Shown: piece by piece, positions 32,891-41,861 of the stretch
Layout: each line of letters starts with the position of its first letter
Position numbering within the stretch: the first letter of the stretch is position 1
Source of the DNA: Floridanema evergladense
GTDB taxonomy: Bacteria; Cyanobacteriota; Cyanobacteriia; Cyanobacteriales; Aerosakkonemataceae
Strand: one strand, 5' to 3'
Assembly: GCF_041929205.1 (NCBI RefSeq)
Contig: NZ_JBHFNT010000048.1
DNA: 64,000 nucleotides
Made by a program: the position numbers and the translations under genes
Notes under the pieces: model-generated
Seen by the model: the letters and a program-made list of their open reading frames with translations, nothing else
Databases searched by the model: none
What the model was told of the DNA's origin: nothing

Positions 32891-33000
32891 AATTTTAAGT
32901 TCTAAGTTTTAAGTTTTGAGTTTTGAATTAATTAACTTAAAACTCATAACTCATAACTCAAAACTATTGCCAACTACCAACTACCAATTCCCAATTCACG
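32891..33000 (+). repeat. Heptad fold-back repeat upstream of rplN
   Basis: Left arm TTTTAAGTTCTAAGTTTTAAG, right arm AACTTAAAACTCATAACTCA, then CCAACTA and CCAATTC heptads up to about 28 bases before the rplN ATG. rplN lacks a clear Shine-Dalgarno site. Confidence 0.75.
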
Positions 33001-33028
33001 CTTTTTCCAATTCCCCAATCCCAAAGCT

Positions 33029-33397
33029 ATGATTCAACCCCAAACCTACCTCAATGTTGCTGATAATAGCGGAGCCAAACAATTAATGTGTATCCGGGTT
33101 TTAGGTGCCGGAAACAGCCGCTATGGTCATGTGGGTGATGTGATTATCGCCGTCGTGAAAGACGCAATCCCCAACATGGCAGTGAAAAAATCAGACGTAG
33201 TGCGGGCAGTCATCGTGCGTACCAAAAAAGCTCTGCGTCGCGAAAGCGGCATGAGTATTCGTTTCGACGATAACGCCGCTGTCATTATCAACGCCGATGG
33301 CAACCCCAAAGGCACTCGCGTTTTCGGCCCTGTAGCTCGGGAACTGCGTGACAAAAACTACACCAAAATAGTTTCCCTCGCCCCGGAGGTGCTGTAA
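33029..33397 (+). CDS. rplN: Ribosomal protein L14
   Basis: 122 residues, MIQPQTYLNVADNSGAKQLMC start. The barrel protein sits at the subunit interface. In cyanobacteria it also lies next to the binding site of the silencing factor RsfS, encoded at 59645. Its stop overlaps the rplX start (TAATG). The upstream region is repeat-derived and pyrimidine-rich. Confidence 0.98.
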   Translation: MIQPQTYLNVADNSGAKQLMCIRVLGAGNSRYGHVGDVIIAVVKDAIPNMAVKKSDVVRAVIVRTKKALRRESGMSIRFDDNAAVIINADGNPKGTRVFGPVARELRDKNYTKIVSLAPEVL

Positions 33398-33750
33398 TGG
33401 CTCAAACTAAAAAAGCCCAAAAAGAACGTACTAAAATGCACGTTAAAAAAGGCGACACCGTACAAATAATCTCCGGTAAAGATAAAGGTAAAGTCGGAGA
33501 AATTATTCGGGCAATACCTGAAGAAAGTCAGGTAGTAGTTCAAGGTGTCAATATCAGAACTAAGCACGTTAAACCCCAACAAGAAGGTGAATCTGGTCGG
33601 ATTATTACTTTTGAAGCACCAATTCACAGTTCTAATGTCATGCACTATTCCACTAAGCAAAATGTCGCTAGTCGCATTTGCTATACCTTTACTGAAGCTG
33701 GTAAAAAAGTGCGGATGTTAAAAAAAACTGGGGAAATTATCGACAAATAG
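33397..33750 (+). CDS. rplX: Ribosomal protein L24
   Basis: 117 residues. The KOW motif (KKGDTVQIISGKDKGKVGEI) is near the N-terminus, and NIRTKHVKPQQEGESGRI follows. An assembly initiator of the 50S subunit. The start overlaps the rplN stop by one base, implying coupling. Confidence 0.98.
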   Translation: MAQTKKAQKERTKMHVKKGDTVQIISGKDKGKVGEIIRAIPEESQVVVQGVNIRTKHVKPQQEGESGRIITFEAPIHSSNVMHYSTKQNVASRICYTFTEAGKKVRMLKKTGEIIDK

Positions 33751-33897
33751 ATCGATCGGGATTTAAGGATTTACTTGATGGACAGGATTGATTATTTGAT
33801 TTGTCGGATTGACAATTAATCGAAAATCCTAATTCTAAAATCTCAGACCGAAAATGTAAAAGTTCCTGACCAAGCCCAGGAAAAACAGGTAAAAACA

Positions 33898-34443
33898 ATG
33901 GCACAAAGACTAAAAACCACTTACCAAGAAACAATTGTTCCTAAACTCAAAGAACAATTCAATTACACGAATATTCATCAGGTACCGAAGATCGTTAAAG
34001 TGACCCTGAACCGAGGTTTAGGAGAAGCGGCTAGTAATGCCAAAGCTTTGGAATCTTCACTGACTGAAATTGGTTTAATTGCTGGTCAAAAACCAGTAGT
34101 TACTAGAGCGAAAAAAGCGATCGCAGGTTTTAAAATTCGTGAAGGAATGCCAGTGGGAATTATGGTGACTTTACGGGGCGATCGAATGTATGCTTTTCTC
34201 GATCGATTAATCAACCTAGCACTACCCCGGATTAGAGACTTTCGCGGCATCAGCCCCAAAAGCTTCGATGGTCGTGGTAACTACAGCTTAGGCGTAAGAG
34301 AACAACTGATATTTCCCGAAATCGAATACGACAGAATCGACCAAATTCGTGGCATGGACATCTCCATTATTACCACAGCCAAAACCGATGAAGAAGGCCG
34401 CGCCTTACTCAAGGCTTTTGGGATGCCTTTCCGCGATCAATAA
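33898..34443 (+). CDS. rplE: Ribosomal protein L5
   Basis: 181 residues. Contains KVTLNRGLGEAASNAKALE and RDFRGISPKSFDGRGNYSLG, typical of L5, which binds 5S rRNA and contacts P-site tRNA. The ~150-base gap before it holds imperfect GGATT/AATCC repeats. It ends ten bases before the rpsH ATG. Confidence 0.98.
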   Translation: MAQRLKTTYQETIVPKLKEQFNYTNIHQVPKIVKVTLNRGLGEAASNAKALESSLTEIGLIAGQKPVVTRAKKAIAGFKIREGMPVGIMVTLRGDRMYAFLDRLINLALPRIRDFRGISPKSFDGRGNYSLGVREQLIFPEIEYDRIDQIRGMDISIITTAKTDEEGRALLKAFGMPFRDQ

Positions 34444-34453
34444 GGAGGAAAAG

Positions 34454-34855
34454 ATGGCGGTAAACGACACAATTGCAGATATGCTAACGCGCATCCGCAA
34501 CGCAAACTTAGCGCGGCATCAAACCACAAAGGTTCCCGCAACCAGAATGACTCGCTCAATAGCCAAAGTTTTACAAGATGAAGGTTTCATTGGTGAGTTT
34601 GTTGAGGATGGCGAAGGTGTACAAAAACATCTCGTAATCTCTTTAAAATACAAAGGAAAAAATCGCCAACCGATTATTACTGCTCTCAAAAGAGTTAGTA
34701 AACCTGGATTGCGAGTTTACTCAAATCGCAAAGATTTACCGAGAGTTTTGGGTGGAATTGGGATTGCGATCATCTCTACTTCTAGTGGGATTATGACCGA
34801 TCGCGAAGCCCGCCGCCAAAATGTAGGTGGAGAAGTGCTTTGCTATGTCTGGTAA
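34454..34855 (+). CDS. rpsH: Ribosomal protein S8
   Basis: 133 residues from the ATG at 34454 with a near-perfect TAAGGAGG site; a longer in-frame reading starts inside rplE and is not real. MAVNDTIADMLTRIRNANLA and the end STSSGIMTDREARRQNVGGE are diagnostic. S8 is a central-domain 16S rRNA-binding protein and, in E. coli, the translational repressor of the spc operon. Confidence 0.98.
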   Translation: MAVNDTIADMLTRIRNANLARHQTTKVPATRMTRSIAKVLQDEGFIGEFVEDGEGVQKHLVISLKYKGKNRQPIITALKRVSKPGLRVYSNRKDLPRVLGGIGIAIISTSSGIMTDREARRQNVGGEVLCYVW

Positions 34856-34856
34856 A

Positions 34857-34979
34857 GTCAAAAGTCAAAAGTCATTAGTCATTGGTTAATAGTTAACTAA
34901 GATTCGCTTTCCCGACTAGTTATGGAGAACTCATACAAATGACAAATGACATAAGACAAATGACAAGTGATAAATAACA
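34857..34979 (+). repeat. GTCAT/ATGAC heptad repeats, split
   Basis: AGTCAAAAGTCATTAGTCATTGG at the left and ACAAATGACAAATGACATAAG at the right, separated by ~45 bases of non-repeat DNA. Occupies the rpsH-rplF gap. Confidence 0.7.
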
Positions 34980-34994
34980 GAGGAAAAATTTGCC

Positions 34995-35543
34995 ATGTCT
35001 CGGATTGGTAAGCGTCCTATTAGCGTACCTAATAAGGTTACAGTGGCAATTGAAGACCAAAAAATTGCCGTCAAAGGGCCAAAAGGAGAACTATCTAGAG
35101 TTCTCCCCCAAGGAATCATCGTGCAGCAAGAGGGAGAAACCTTAAACGTACTGCGGGAAAACGACTCCCGCACCCTCCGTCAGCTACACGGATTATCTCG
35201 CACCTTAGTTGCCAACATGGTAGAAGGTGTTTCCAATGGATTCCAACGCCGTTTAGAAATTCAAGGGGTTGGTTATCGGGCTAGAGTAGACGCTGGCAAT
35301 TTGGTTTTAGTTGTCGGCTACAGCCACGAAGTCAAAATTGAACCACCCCCCGGCATCCAAATGGCAGTGGAAGGTAACGTAAACGTCACAGTTAGTGGCA
35401 TCGACAAAGAACTAGTGGGTAATCTGGCAGCTAAAATTCGTGCCGTCCGCCCACCAGAAGTTTACAAAGGCAAAGGCATTCGCTATGCCGGAGAAGTAGT
35501 CAGACGTAAAGCAGGTAAAGCTGGTAAGGCAGGGAAGAAATGA
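34995..35543 (+). CDS. rplF: Ribosomal protein L6
   Basis: 182 residues, MSRIGKRPISVPNKVTVAIE start and PEVYKGKGIRYAGEVVRRK near the end. It supports the stalk base and the sarcin-ricin loop region. An Ala/Gly/Lys tail (AGKAGKAGKK) ends the protein. The stop overlaps the rplR start (ATGA). Confidence 0.98.
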   Translation: MSRIGKRPISVPNKVTVAIEDQKIAVKGPKGELSRVLPQGIIVQQEGETLNVLRENDSRTLRQLHGLSRTLVANMVEGVSNGFQRRLEIQGVGYRARVDAGNLVLVVGYSHEVKIEPPPGIQMAVEGNVNVTVSGIDKELVGNLAAKIRAVRPPEVYKGKGIRYAGEVVRRKAGKAGKAGKK

Positions 35544-35902
35544 AGCTTACTCGCAGAGAATCAAAAGAAAATCGCCATCGTCGGATTCGTCGCAAGGTTT
35601 TTGGTACCCCAGAACGTCCCAGATTGGCAGTATTTCGTTCCCACGAGCATATTTATGCTCAGGTAATCGACGATACTCAACATCACACCTTAGTTGCTGC
35701 TTCTACAGTGGAGCCATCCTTAAGAGAAAGTTTGGATTCAAAATCTACCTGTGCTGCTTCTATGGAAGTTGGGAAATTAATCGCCCAACGTTCTCTGGAA
35801 AAAGGCATTCAAAAAGTAGTTTTTGACCGGGGTGGTAATATTTATCACGGTCGGATTAAAGCATTAGCTGACGCAGCCCGTGAAGCCGGATTAGATTTTT
35901 AA
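35540..35902 (+). CDS. rplR: Ribosomal protein L18
   Basis: 120 residues with basic N-terminus (MKLTRRESKENRHRRIRRK) and FDRGGNIYHGRIKALADAAR near the end. Binds 5S rRNA with L5. The ATGA overlap with rplF suggests translational coupling. Confidence 0.98.
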   Translation: MKLTRRESKENRHRRIRRKVFGTPERPRLAVFRSHEHIYAQVIDDTQHHTLVAASTVEPSLRESLDSKSTCAASMEVGKLIAQRSLEKGIQKVVFDRGGNIYHGRIKALADAAREAGLDF

Positions 35903-35904
35903 TT

Positions 35905-35981
35905 GTGATTAGTCATTGGTCATTGGTGAAAGAAAAAACAAATGACAAATAATCAACTGACAAATGACAAATAACAAACAA
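35905..35981 (+). repeat. GTCAT/ATGAC heptad fold-back repeat
   Basis: Left arm TAGTCATTGGTCATTGG, right arm ACAAATGACAAATAATC and CTGACAAATGACAAATAACA. Occupies the rplR-rpsE gap. Confidence 0.8.
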
Positions 35982-35994
35982 TCAAGGAAAAAAT

Positions 35995-36531
35995 ATGGCA
36001 GAAAAAGAGAAAGGTCGCGGTAAAAAAGGCAGCCGTCCTAAAGAAAAAGAAACTACCTGGCAAGAACGGGTGATTCAAATCCGTCGGGTTAGTAAAGTAG
36101 TTAAGGGTGGGAAAAAACTTAGCTTCCGTGCGATCGTAGTCGTAGGCAACGAACGCGGTCAAGTCGGAGTCGGAGTCGGCAAAGCCAGCGACGTAATCGG
36201 CGCAGTCAGAAAAGGCGTAGCTGACGGGAAAAAACATCTAGTCGAAATTCCCCTCACCAAGTCTAACTCCATTCCTCACCCCATCAAAGGCAAAGGCGGC
36301 GGAGCCAAAGTCATGATGCGTCCGGCAGCCCCAGGTACAGGAGTAATCGCAGGTGGCGCAGTCCGTACCGTATTGGAATTAGCCGGAGTCCGCAACATTC
36401 TAGCCAAACAACTCGGCTCCAGCAACCCACTAAACAACGCCAGAGCTACCGTTAACGCCCTAGAAACCCTGAGAACTTTTACAGAAGTAGCTGAAGACCG
36501 GGGAATTCCACTAGAAAATATCTTTGGATAG
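35995..36531 (+). CDS. rpsE: Ribosomal protein S5
   Basis: 178 residues. Highly charged N-terminus (EKEKGRGKKGSRPKEKE), then the S5 double-stranded-RNA-binding-like domain (WQERVIQIRRVSKVVKGGKK) and GVIAGGAVRTVLELAGVRN. Important for decoding accuracy. In many bacteria rpmD (L30) follows; here, as in other cyanobacteria, it is absent. Confidence 0.98.
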   Translation: MAEKEKGRGKKGSRPKEKETTWQERVIQIRRVSKVVKGGKKLSFRAIVVVGNERGQVGVGVGKASDVIGAVRKGVADGKKHLVEIPLTKSNSIPHPIKGKGGGAKVMMRPAAPGTGVIAGGAVRTVLELAGVRNILAKQLGSSNPLNNARATVNALETLRTFTEVAEDRGIPLENIFG

Positions 36532-36614
36532 TCATTGGTCAATTTAGATTTTCGATTAAATCCAAAATCTAAAATCGATTGAAAAAATGACTAAAGAACT
36601 AAGGAAAAAAGACT

Positions 36615-37079
36615 ATGAGACTAAATGATGCTCTGCCTAAACAAGGCTCAAAAAAACGCCGTCGCCGTCTAGGTCGAGGTGTTTCTGCTGGACAAGGTGC
36701 CAGCGCTGGTAAAGGGATGCGCGGTCAAAAAGCTCGTTCTGGCGGCAGCACTAGACCCGGATTTGAAGGTGGACAACAACCCTTGTATCGGCGTTTACCC
36801 AAATTAAAACACTTTACCGTAATCAACCCTCGCCAGTACACTACGATCAATGTAAGTAAACTGGCATCCCTCCCAGCTAATACTGAAGTAACCCTGGATT
36901 CCCTCATAGAGGCTGGTATCATCACAGGTAACAATGGGCCACTCAAACTTTTGGGTGATGGAGAGTTAAGCACACCTTTGCGAGTAACAGCCGCAGCTTT
37001 TACAGCTGGAGCCCGCAGCAAAATAGAAGCCGCAGGTGGCACTTGTGAAGTGGTAGAGAATACTAGAGCCAGAGGTTAA
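36615..37079 (+). CDS. rplO: Ribosomal protein L15
   Basis: 154 residues. The Gly/Arg-rich N-terminal extension (GSKKRRRRLGRGVSAGQGAS) threads into 23S rRNA. FEGGQQPLYRRLPKLKHF is diagnostic. Followed by secY after ~73 bases. Confidence 0.97.
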   Translation: MRLNDALPKQGSKKRRRRLGRGVSAGQGASAGKGMRGQKARSGGSTRPGFEGGQQPLYRRLPKLKHFTVINPRQYTTINVSKLASLPANTEVTLDSLIEAGIITGNNGPLKLLGDGELSTPLRVTAAAFTAGARSKIEAAGGTCEVVENTRARG

Positions 37080-37152
37080 CCTAAGACAAGCTATTGCCAG
37101 GATACAATGCTCGTCACACGCTAGGTGAACGCCAAGAGGTAAACCGGAAATT

Positions 37153-38454
37153 ATGATCAGTCGAGAAAAAGCTCCCACGGCGCAGGAGACATTCGCTCAA
37201 TTAGCCCAAGCAGCTGGACTTCGCGGTAGGCTGCTTGTCACTTTAGGACTGTTAATTTTGGTAAGATTCGGTGTTTTCTTACCAGTACCAGGAATTAATC
37301 GGGAAGCATTTAGAGCGCAAGTGCAAAATAGCCCCTTAGTTGGCTTGTTGGATTTGTTCTCTGGAGGCGGGATCGTTGCTTTGGGTATTTTTGCCTTGGG
37401 TATTCTGCCTTTCATTAATGCTTCGATTATCATGCAGCTACTCACCGCTGCCCTTCCTACTTTGGAAAATCTTCAGAAAAATGAAGGGGAAGCAGGTCGT
37501 CGGAAGATTTCTCAGTGGACGCGCTATGTAGCTGTAGTTTGGGCTGTAATTCAAAGTATCGGCATTTCTATTTGGGTTAGTCCATTTGCAGAAGGTGGCA
37601 ATCCCGGATTTTGGTTTTATGCCAAAACGGTGATCGCTCTCACCGCAGGCGCTATGTTTGTGATGTGGGTTTCGGAACTGATTACAGAACGCGGGGTTGG
37701 TAATGGAGCTTCTCTGCTGATTTTTCTGAATATTGTCTCTGTTGTACCAAAGTCTTTCGCCGCTACCATTGATTTGGCTCAAACAGGCGGTAGAGAAATT
37801 ATCGGTAAGGTAATTATTCTCTTGGTTGTATTCTTGGTGATGATTGTCGGGATTGTTTTTGTCCAAGAAGGTAGTCGCCGGATTCCAATTATTTCTGCAC
37901 GTCGCCAAGTAGGACGCAAATTGTATTTAGAAAAAAGCAGTTATTTGCCTTTGCGTTTGAATCAAGGCGGAGTAATGCCGATTATTTTTGCCTCTGCTGT
38001 GCTGTTTTTACCTGCTTCTTTGGCAAATTTTGTCCAAAATGAAACTTTAAACAAGGTAGCAGCTTCTTATCTGAATCCTGGTAGTCCAGTTTATGTGATT
38101 ACTTATTTGATTTTGATTCTTTTCTTTAGCTATTTCTACGCTTCGTTGATTGTCAACCCGGTAGATTTGGCACAAAACTTGAAGAAAATGGGTTCTAGTA
38201 TTCCGGGTATTCGCCCAGGTAAAGCTACTAGCGAATATGTGGAAAGAGTTCTCAATCGCTTGACTTTTTTGGGTGCGGTTTTCTTGGGTGTGGTGGCGAT
38301 CGTACCTACAGCGGTAGAAAGTGCTACTGTGGGAACTTTTAGAGGGTTGGGTGCAACTTCTCTGTTGATTCTGGTAGGTGTGGCGATCGATACGTCAAAA
38401 CAAATCCAGACTTATGTAATTTCTCAACGATATGAAGGAATGGTGAAAGAGTAG
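37153..38454 (+). CDS. secY: Protein translocase subunit SecY
   Basis: 433 residues with ten predicted membrane helices. Diagnostic stretches are VRFGVFLPVPGINREAF, INASIIMQLL and NPVDLAQNLKKMGSSIPGIRPGK. It forms the channel of the Sec translocon in plasma and thylakoid membranes. AAGAGG lies 15 bases upstream of the ATG. The stop overlaps the GTG start of adk by one base. Confidence 0.98.
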   Translation: MISREKAPTAQETFAQLAQAAGLRGRLLVTLGLLILVRFGVFLPVPGINREAFRAQVQNSPLVGLLDLFSGGGIVALGIFALGILPFINASIIMQLLTAALPTLENLQKNEGEAGRRKISQWTRYVAVVWAVIQSIGISIWVSPFAEGGNPGFWFYAKTVIALTAGAMFVMWVSELITERGVGNGASLLIFLNIVSVVPKSFAATIDLAQTGGREIIGKVIILLVVFLVMIVGIVFVQEGSRRIPIISARRQVGRKLYLEKSSYLPLRLNQGGVMPIIFASAVLFLPASLANFVQNETLNKVAASYLNPGSPVYVITYLILILFFSYFYASLIVNPVDLAQNLKKMGSSIPGIRPGKATSEYVERVLNRLTFLGAVFLGVVAIVPTAVESATVGTFRGLGATSLLILVGVAIDTSKQIQTYVISQRYEGMVKE

Positions 38455-39020
38455 TGACAGCGACGCGATTGATTTTTCTGGGAGCGCCTGGGGCGGGTAA
38501 AGGAACTCAAGCACAAAAGTTAGCTCAGTTATGTAATATTCCCCATATTTCTACTGGGGAAATTTTACGCAATGAGGTGGCTAAAAATACTCATTTGGGT
38601 CGTGAAACTAAGTCATATCAGGATAAGGGTGAACTGGTTCCCGATCGATTAATTTTAGATATGGTAAGCCAAAGGTTGTCTGAGTCTGATGCTCAGTCAG
38701 GTTGGATTTTAGATGGCTTTCCTCGGAATGTGACTCAGGCTGAATTTTTGGATGAGTTGCTCAATAAATTACAGCAAAAATGCGATCGCGTAATTAACCT
38801 AGAAGTCCCAGATCAAATCATTGTCGATCGGTTGCTCAAACGCGGTAGAAAAGATGATACCGAAGAAGTAATTCTTCGTCGTTTGGAAGTTTATCGCGAA
38901 CAAACCGCACCTTTGATCCATTACTATAACGAGCGTCACCTACTCGTCTCTATTCAAGGTAATCAATCGATGGAAGAAGTTACAGCAGAATTGCAAAAAG
39001 CTGTCGATTTGAGTTGCTAA
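38454..39020 (+). CDS. adk: Adenylate kinase
   Basis: 188 residues from a GTG overlapping the secY stop (TAGTG). P-loop GAPGAGKGTQ at 10-19, DGFPRNVTQAE for nucleotide binding, and GRKDDTEEVILRRLEVYREQT. It catalyses ATP + AMP = 2 ADP. It is the short type without a zinc-binding LID insertion. The secY-adk-infA order is typical of cyanobacteria and many other bacteria. Confidence 0.98.
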   Translation: MTATRLIFLGAPGAGKGTQAQKLAQLCNIPHISTGEILRNEVAKNTHLGRETKSYQDKGELVPDRLILDMVSQRLSESDAQSGWILDGFPRNVTQAEFLDELLNKLQQKCDRVINLEVPDQIIVDRLLKRGRKDDTEEVILRRLEVYREQTAPLIHYYNERHLLVSIQGNQSMEEVTAELQKAVDLSC

Positions 39021-39222
39021 ACCATGATTTTTCCCCGATCGATTGAATGGGTTCTTAACTAACCCATTCAAAAATCTCTCCCAGGTATCCTTAGCTGAGG
39101 ATTGCCCAGAGAATTTGCTCCGTTATGTTAAAATGTTTAGGGCTTCTTGGCTCTATTGCTGGGAAAAACAATCTGGTAACAGTTTAAATCATACTAAATT
39201 GTCGAGTTGAGGAAAAAAACCA

Positions 39223-39447
39223 TTGTCTAAACAAGACTTAATTGAAATGGAAGGAACCGTAACTGAATCATTACCTAATGCCATGTTCAGAGTAGACCTG
39301 GATAATGGGTTTAATGTTTTAGCCCACATTTCCGGGAAGATTCGTCGTAATTACATCAAAATCTTACCAGGCGATCGCGTCAAAGTAGAGCTAACTCCTT
39401 ACGACTTAACCAAAGGTCGAATTACATATCGCTTAAGGAAAAAGTAA
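39223..39447 (+). CDS. infA: Translation initiation factor IF-1
   Basis: 74 residues from a TTG start ([20 protein letters not shown]); GAGGA lies upstream. The S1-like OB fold ends with [18 protein letters not shown]. No ATG is available in frame, so TTG is required; a weak start may hold IF-1 levels down. Confidence 0.97.
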
Positions 39448-39567
39448 GAGTAGATTGATTTAGCTGCTCTGCCAAAATCAGTTAACTCTATTTGAGACGT
39501 TAATTGACTGACAAATAAAATAGGAAATGATATAATACTTAGTTTGTAGTCCAAGCCAAAAAGAGGC

Positions 39568-39681
39568 ATGAAAGTTAGAGCATCAGTTCGCAAAATTTGT
39601 GAAAAATGCCGCGTGATTCGCAGACGCGGTAGAGTTATGGTCATCTGCACCAACCCAAAGCATAAACAACGCCAAGGTTAA
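39568..39681 (+). CDS. rpmJ: Ribosomal protein L36
   Basis: 37 residues, reading MKVRASVRKICEKCRVIRRR then GRVMVICTNPKHKQRQG. The zinc ligands Cys11, Cys14, Cys27 and His32 are intact. An AAGAGG ribosome binding site is directly upstream. The gene is short but unambiguous and lies in its normal place between infA and rpsM. Confidence 0.97.
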   Translation: MKVRASVRKICEKCRVIRRRGRVMVICTNPKHKQRQG

Positions 39682-39760
39682 CCAAAGCAGATCCTATTTA
39701 AGAGCATTTTAGTTCGAGAAAACTTTTGGAGCAACCATCAAAGATTAGGGGGAAGCAAGC

Positions 39761-40144
39761 GTGGCTAGAATTGCCGGGGTAGACCTTCCGCGTGACAAGC
39801 GGGTAGAAATCGGTCTGACCTATATTTATGGAATCGGATTAACTAGGTCAAAAGAAATTCTGGCTGAGACTGAAATTAATCCCGACACTCGTGTGAAAGA
39901 CCTTAGCGATGTGGAAGTCGCAGCACTGCGAGCCACGATCGAAAGTAACTATCAAGTAGAAGGCGATCTCAGGCGTTGGGAAGCAATGAACATCAAGCGC
40001 CTGATTGACATTGCTAGTTATCGCGGTCGTCGTCATCGGAGCGGATTACCAGTGCGGGGTCAACGAACTCGGACTAATGCGCGGACTCGTCGTGGTAGAC
40101 GTTTAACTGTGGCAGGTAAGAAGAAAGCACCAGCTAAGAAATAA
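39761..40144 (+). CDS. rpsM: Ribosomal protein S13
   Basis: 127 residues from a GTG with AGGGGGAAG upstream. It begins MARIAGVDLPRDKRVEIGLT and ends in a basic tail (RTRRGRRLTVAGKKKAPAKK). S13 lies in the 30S head and contacts tRNA and L5. Confidence 0.98.
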   Translation: MARIAGVDLPRDKRVEIGLTYIYGIGLTRSKEILAETEINPDTRVKDLSDVEVAALRATIESNYQVEGDLRRWEAMNIKRLIDIASYRGRRHRSGLPVRGQRTRTNARTRRGRRLTVAGKKKAPAKK

Positions 40145-40147
40145 GTA

Positions 40148-40217
40148 GAATTCAAAATGAAAAATTCAAAGTTCAAAAATCGGCTAATTTTGAATTTTGC
40201 ATTTTCTATTTTGAATC
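40148..40217 (+). repeat. AATTCAAAA/TTTTGAATT fold-back repeat
   Basis: GAATTCAAAATGAAAAATTCA at the left pairs with TTTTGAATTTTGCATTTTC and TATTTTGAATC at the right. Another fold-back family, located between rpsM and rpsK. Confidence 0.7.
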
Positions 40218-40280
40218 GTGTAAGTATCTCAGAATATTACAACCAACAAGTTTTAAGTTAAAACTCAGCGATAGAGCGAT

Positions 40281-40679
40281 ATGGCGCGACAACAAACAGC
40301 AAGAAAACCGGGGACAAAAAAGCAAAAGCGTAATGTACCCAATGGGATAGCTTTCATTCAGTCAACTTTTAACAATACGATCGTTACCATTAGCGATCAA
40401 AATGGCGATGTGATCTCTTGGGCTTCCGCAGGTTCGAGTGGATTTAAGGGAGCGAAAAAAGGCACCCCTTTTGCGGCGCAAACAGCGGCGGAAGGTGCGG
40501 CTAGACGAGCGATCGATCAAGGAATGCGGCAAATCGAAGTCATGGTGAGCGGTCCCGGTGCAGGACGGGAAACCGCAATCCGAGCACTTCAAGGCGCAGG
40601 ATTAGAAATTACCCTAATTCGCGACATTACTCCCATTCCCCACAACGGCTGTCGCCCTCCCAAACGTCGCCGAGTGTAG
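40281..40679 (+). CDS. rpsK: Ribosomal protein S11
   Basis: 132 residues. IAFIQSTFNNTIVTISDQNG and ITPIPHNGCRPPKRRRV are diagnostic. It lines the mRNA exit on the platform. Normal length. Confidence 0.98.
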   Translation: MARQQTARKPGTKKQKRNVPNGIAFIQSTFNNTIVTISDQNGDVISWASAGSSGFKGAKKGTPFAAQTAAEGAARRAIDQGMRQIEVMVSGPGAGRETAIRALQGAGLEITLIRDITPIPHNGCRPPKRRRV

Positions 40680-40795
40680 AAAAGGGACTGTTTCCAAAAG
40701 TGTGTGCAGAGGAATATCAGGTCTTCTCACCCTAAAAACAAGGTGAGTATTTTGCTGGGTAAGCATCTGGACAATTCAGCTAAAAGCAAATAGGT

Positions 40796-40873
40796 ATCAG
40801 GATTTAAAGATTTCAGAATTTCAGGATTAAAAAATTTAAAATCATGAAATCCTCTTATCCTAAAAATCCTGAT
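40796..40873 (+). repeat. ATCAGGATTT/AAATCCTGAT fold-back repeat
   Basis: Exact 10-bp terminal inverted repeats enclose further ATTTCAGGATT and ATGAAATCCT units. It lies between rpsK and rpoA, 35 bases before the rpoA start. A related imperfect copy occurs at ~33764-33840 before rplE. Confidence 0.7.
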
Positions 40874-40907
40874 CGGCAATGGAGCTAGGAAGAACGGGGG
40901 AGACGAA

Positions 40908-41858
40908 GTGGCGCAGTTTCACATTGAATGTGTCGAGTCTAACATTGAGAAAAATCGGGGTCAATACAGCAAATTTGTCCTAGAAGCCCTGGAAAGAGGT
41001 CAAGGAACCACTGTTGGCAACGCATTAAGGCGAGTACTACTGTCCAATTTACCAGGAACAGCCGTTACAGCCGTCCGCATCGCCGGAGTTAATCACGAGT
41101 TTGCCACAATTCCAGGAGTGCGGGAAGACGTGCTGGAGATTCTTTTAAACATGAAAGAAATAGTCTTCAAAAGTCACGCTTCTGGCCCGCAAATCGGTCG
41201 TCTAGTGGCAACAGGCCCCGGAACAGTGATTGCCTCCCAATTTGACTTGCCCTCCGAGGTGGAGGTAGTAGACCCCAGTCAATATGTCGCAACACTGTCA
41301 CCAGGAGCCAAATTAGAAATCGAATTTCGGATGGAAACCGGAAAGGGTTATCGTTCCGTAGACCGGGGACATGACGAATCTGCGGCTTTGGATTTCCTCC
41401 AAATCGACGCAGTATTTATGCCAGTTCGGAAGGTCAACTACAGCATTGAAGAAGTGCGGGCTGATGGTTCTCAGGAGAAAGACCGTCTGTTGATGGAAAT
41501 TTGGACGAATGGTAGCATTAGTCCCCAAGAAGCACTGTCCCAAGCGGCTAATCTGTTGGTGGATTTATTTCAGCCGCTAACTGATATTAGTACTCATGCG
41601 ATCGGACCCGAACCATCCGACGAACAAGACCCGACCAGCCAAATTCCGATCGAAGAACTACACCTCTCAGTTCGGGCTTATAACTGTTTAAAACGGGCAC
41701 AAATTAACTCAGTAGCAGACCTACTGGATTACACCCAGGAAGATTTACTGGAAATCAAAAACTTTGGTCAGAAATCAGCCGAAGAAGTGATCGAAGCTTT
41801 ACAAAAACGCTTAGGGATCACTTTGCCGAAAGAGAAATCTGCCAAACCTAACGCTTAA
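40908..41858 (+). CDS. rpoA: RNA polymerase alpha subunit
   Basis: 316 residues from a GTG start. The N-terminal dimerisation domain includes LEALERGQGTTVGNALRRVL, and the C-terminal domain starts near IEELHLSVRAYNCLKRAQI and includes LLEIKNFGQKSAEEV, which contacts UP elements and activators. Length is typical of cyanobacteria. Confidence 0.98.
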   Translation: MAQFHIECVESNIEKNRGQYSKFVLEALERGQGTTVGNALRRVLLSNLPGTAVTAVRIAGVNHEFATIPGVREDVLEILLNMKEIVFKSHASGPQIGRLVATGPGTVIASQFDLPSEVEVVDPSQYVATLSPGAKLEIEFRMETGKGYRSVDRGHDESAALDFLQIDAVFMPVRKVNYSIEEVRADGSQEKDRLLMEIWTNGSISPQEALSQAANLLVDLFQPLTDISTHAIGPEPSDEQDPTSQIPIEELHLSVRAYNCLKRAQINSVADLLDYTQEDLLEIKNFGQKSAEEVIEALQKRLGITLPKEKSAKPNA

Positions 41859-41861
41859 TAA

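Noticed and set aside
34349..34453. S8 start inside rplE
   Set aside because: The upstream 35 codons are the L5 coding region in another frame; the ATG at 34454 has a near-perfect Shine-Dalgarno site.
36532..37152. Missing rpmD (L30) near rplO and missing rpsN (S14) near rplE
   Set aside because: I looked for both and saw neither, but their absence from this cluster is normal in cyanobacteria, so it is not a finding.
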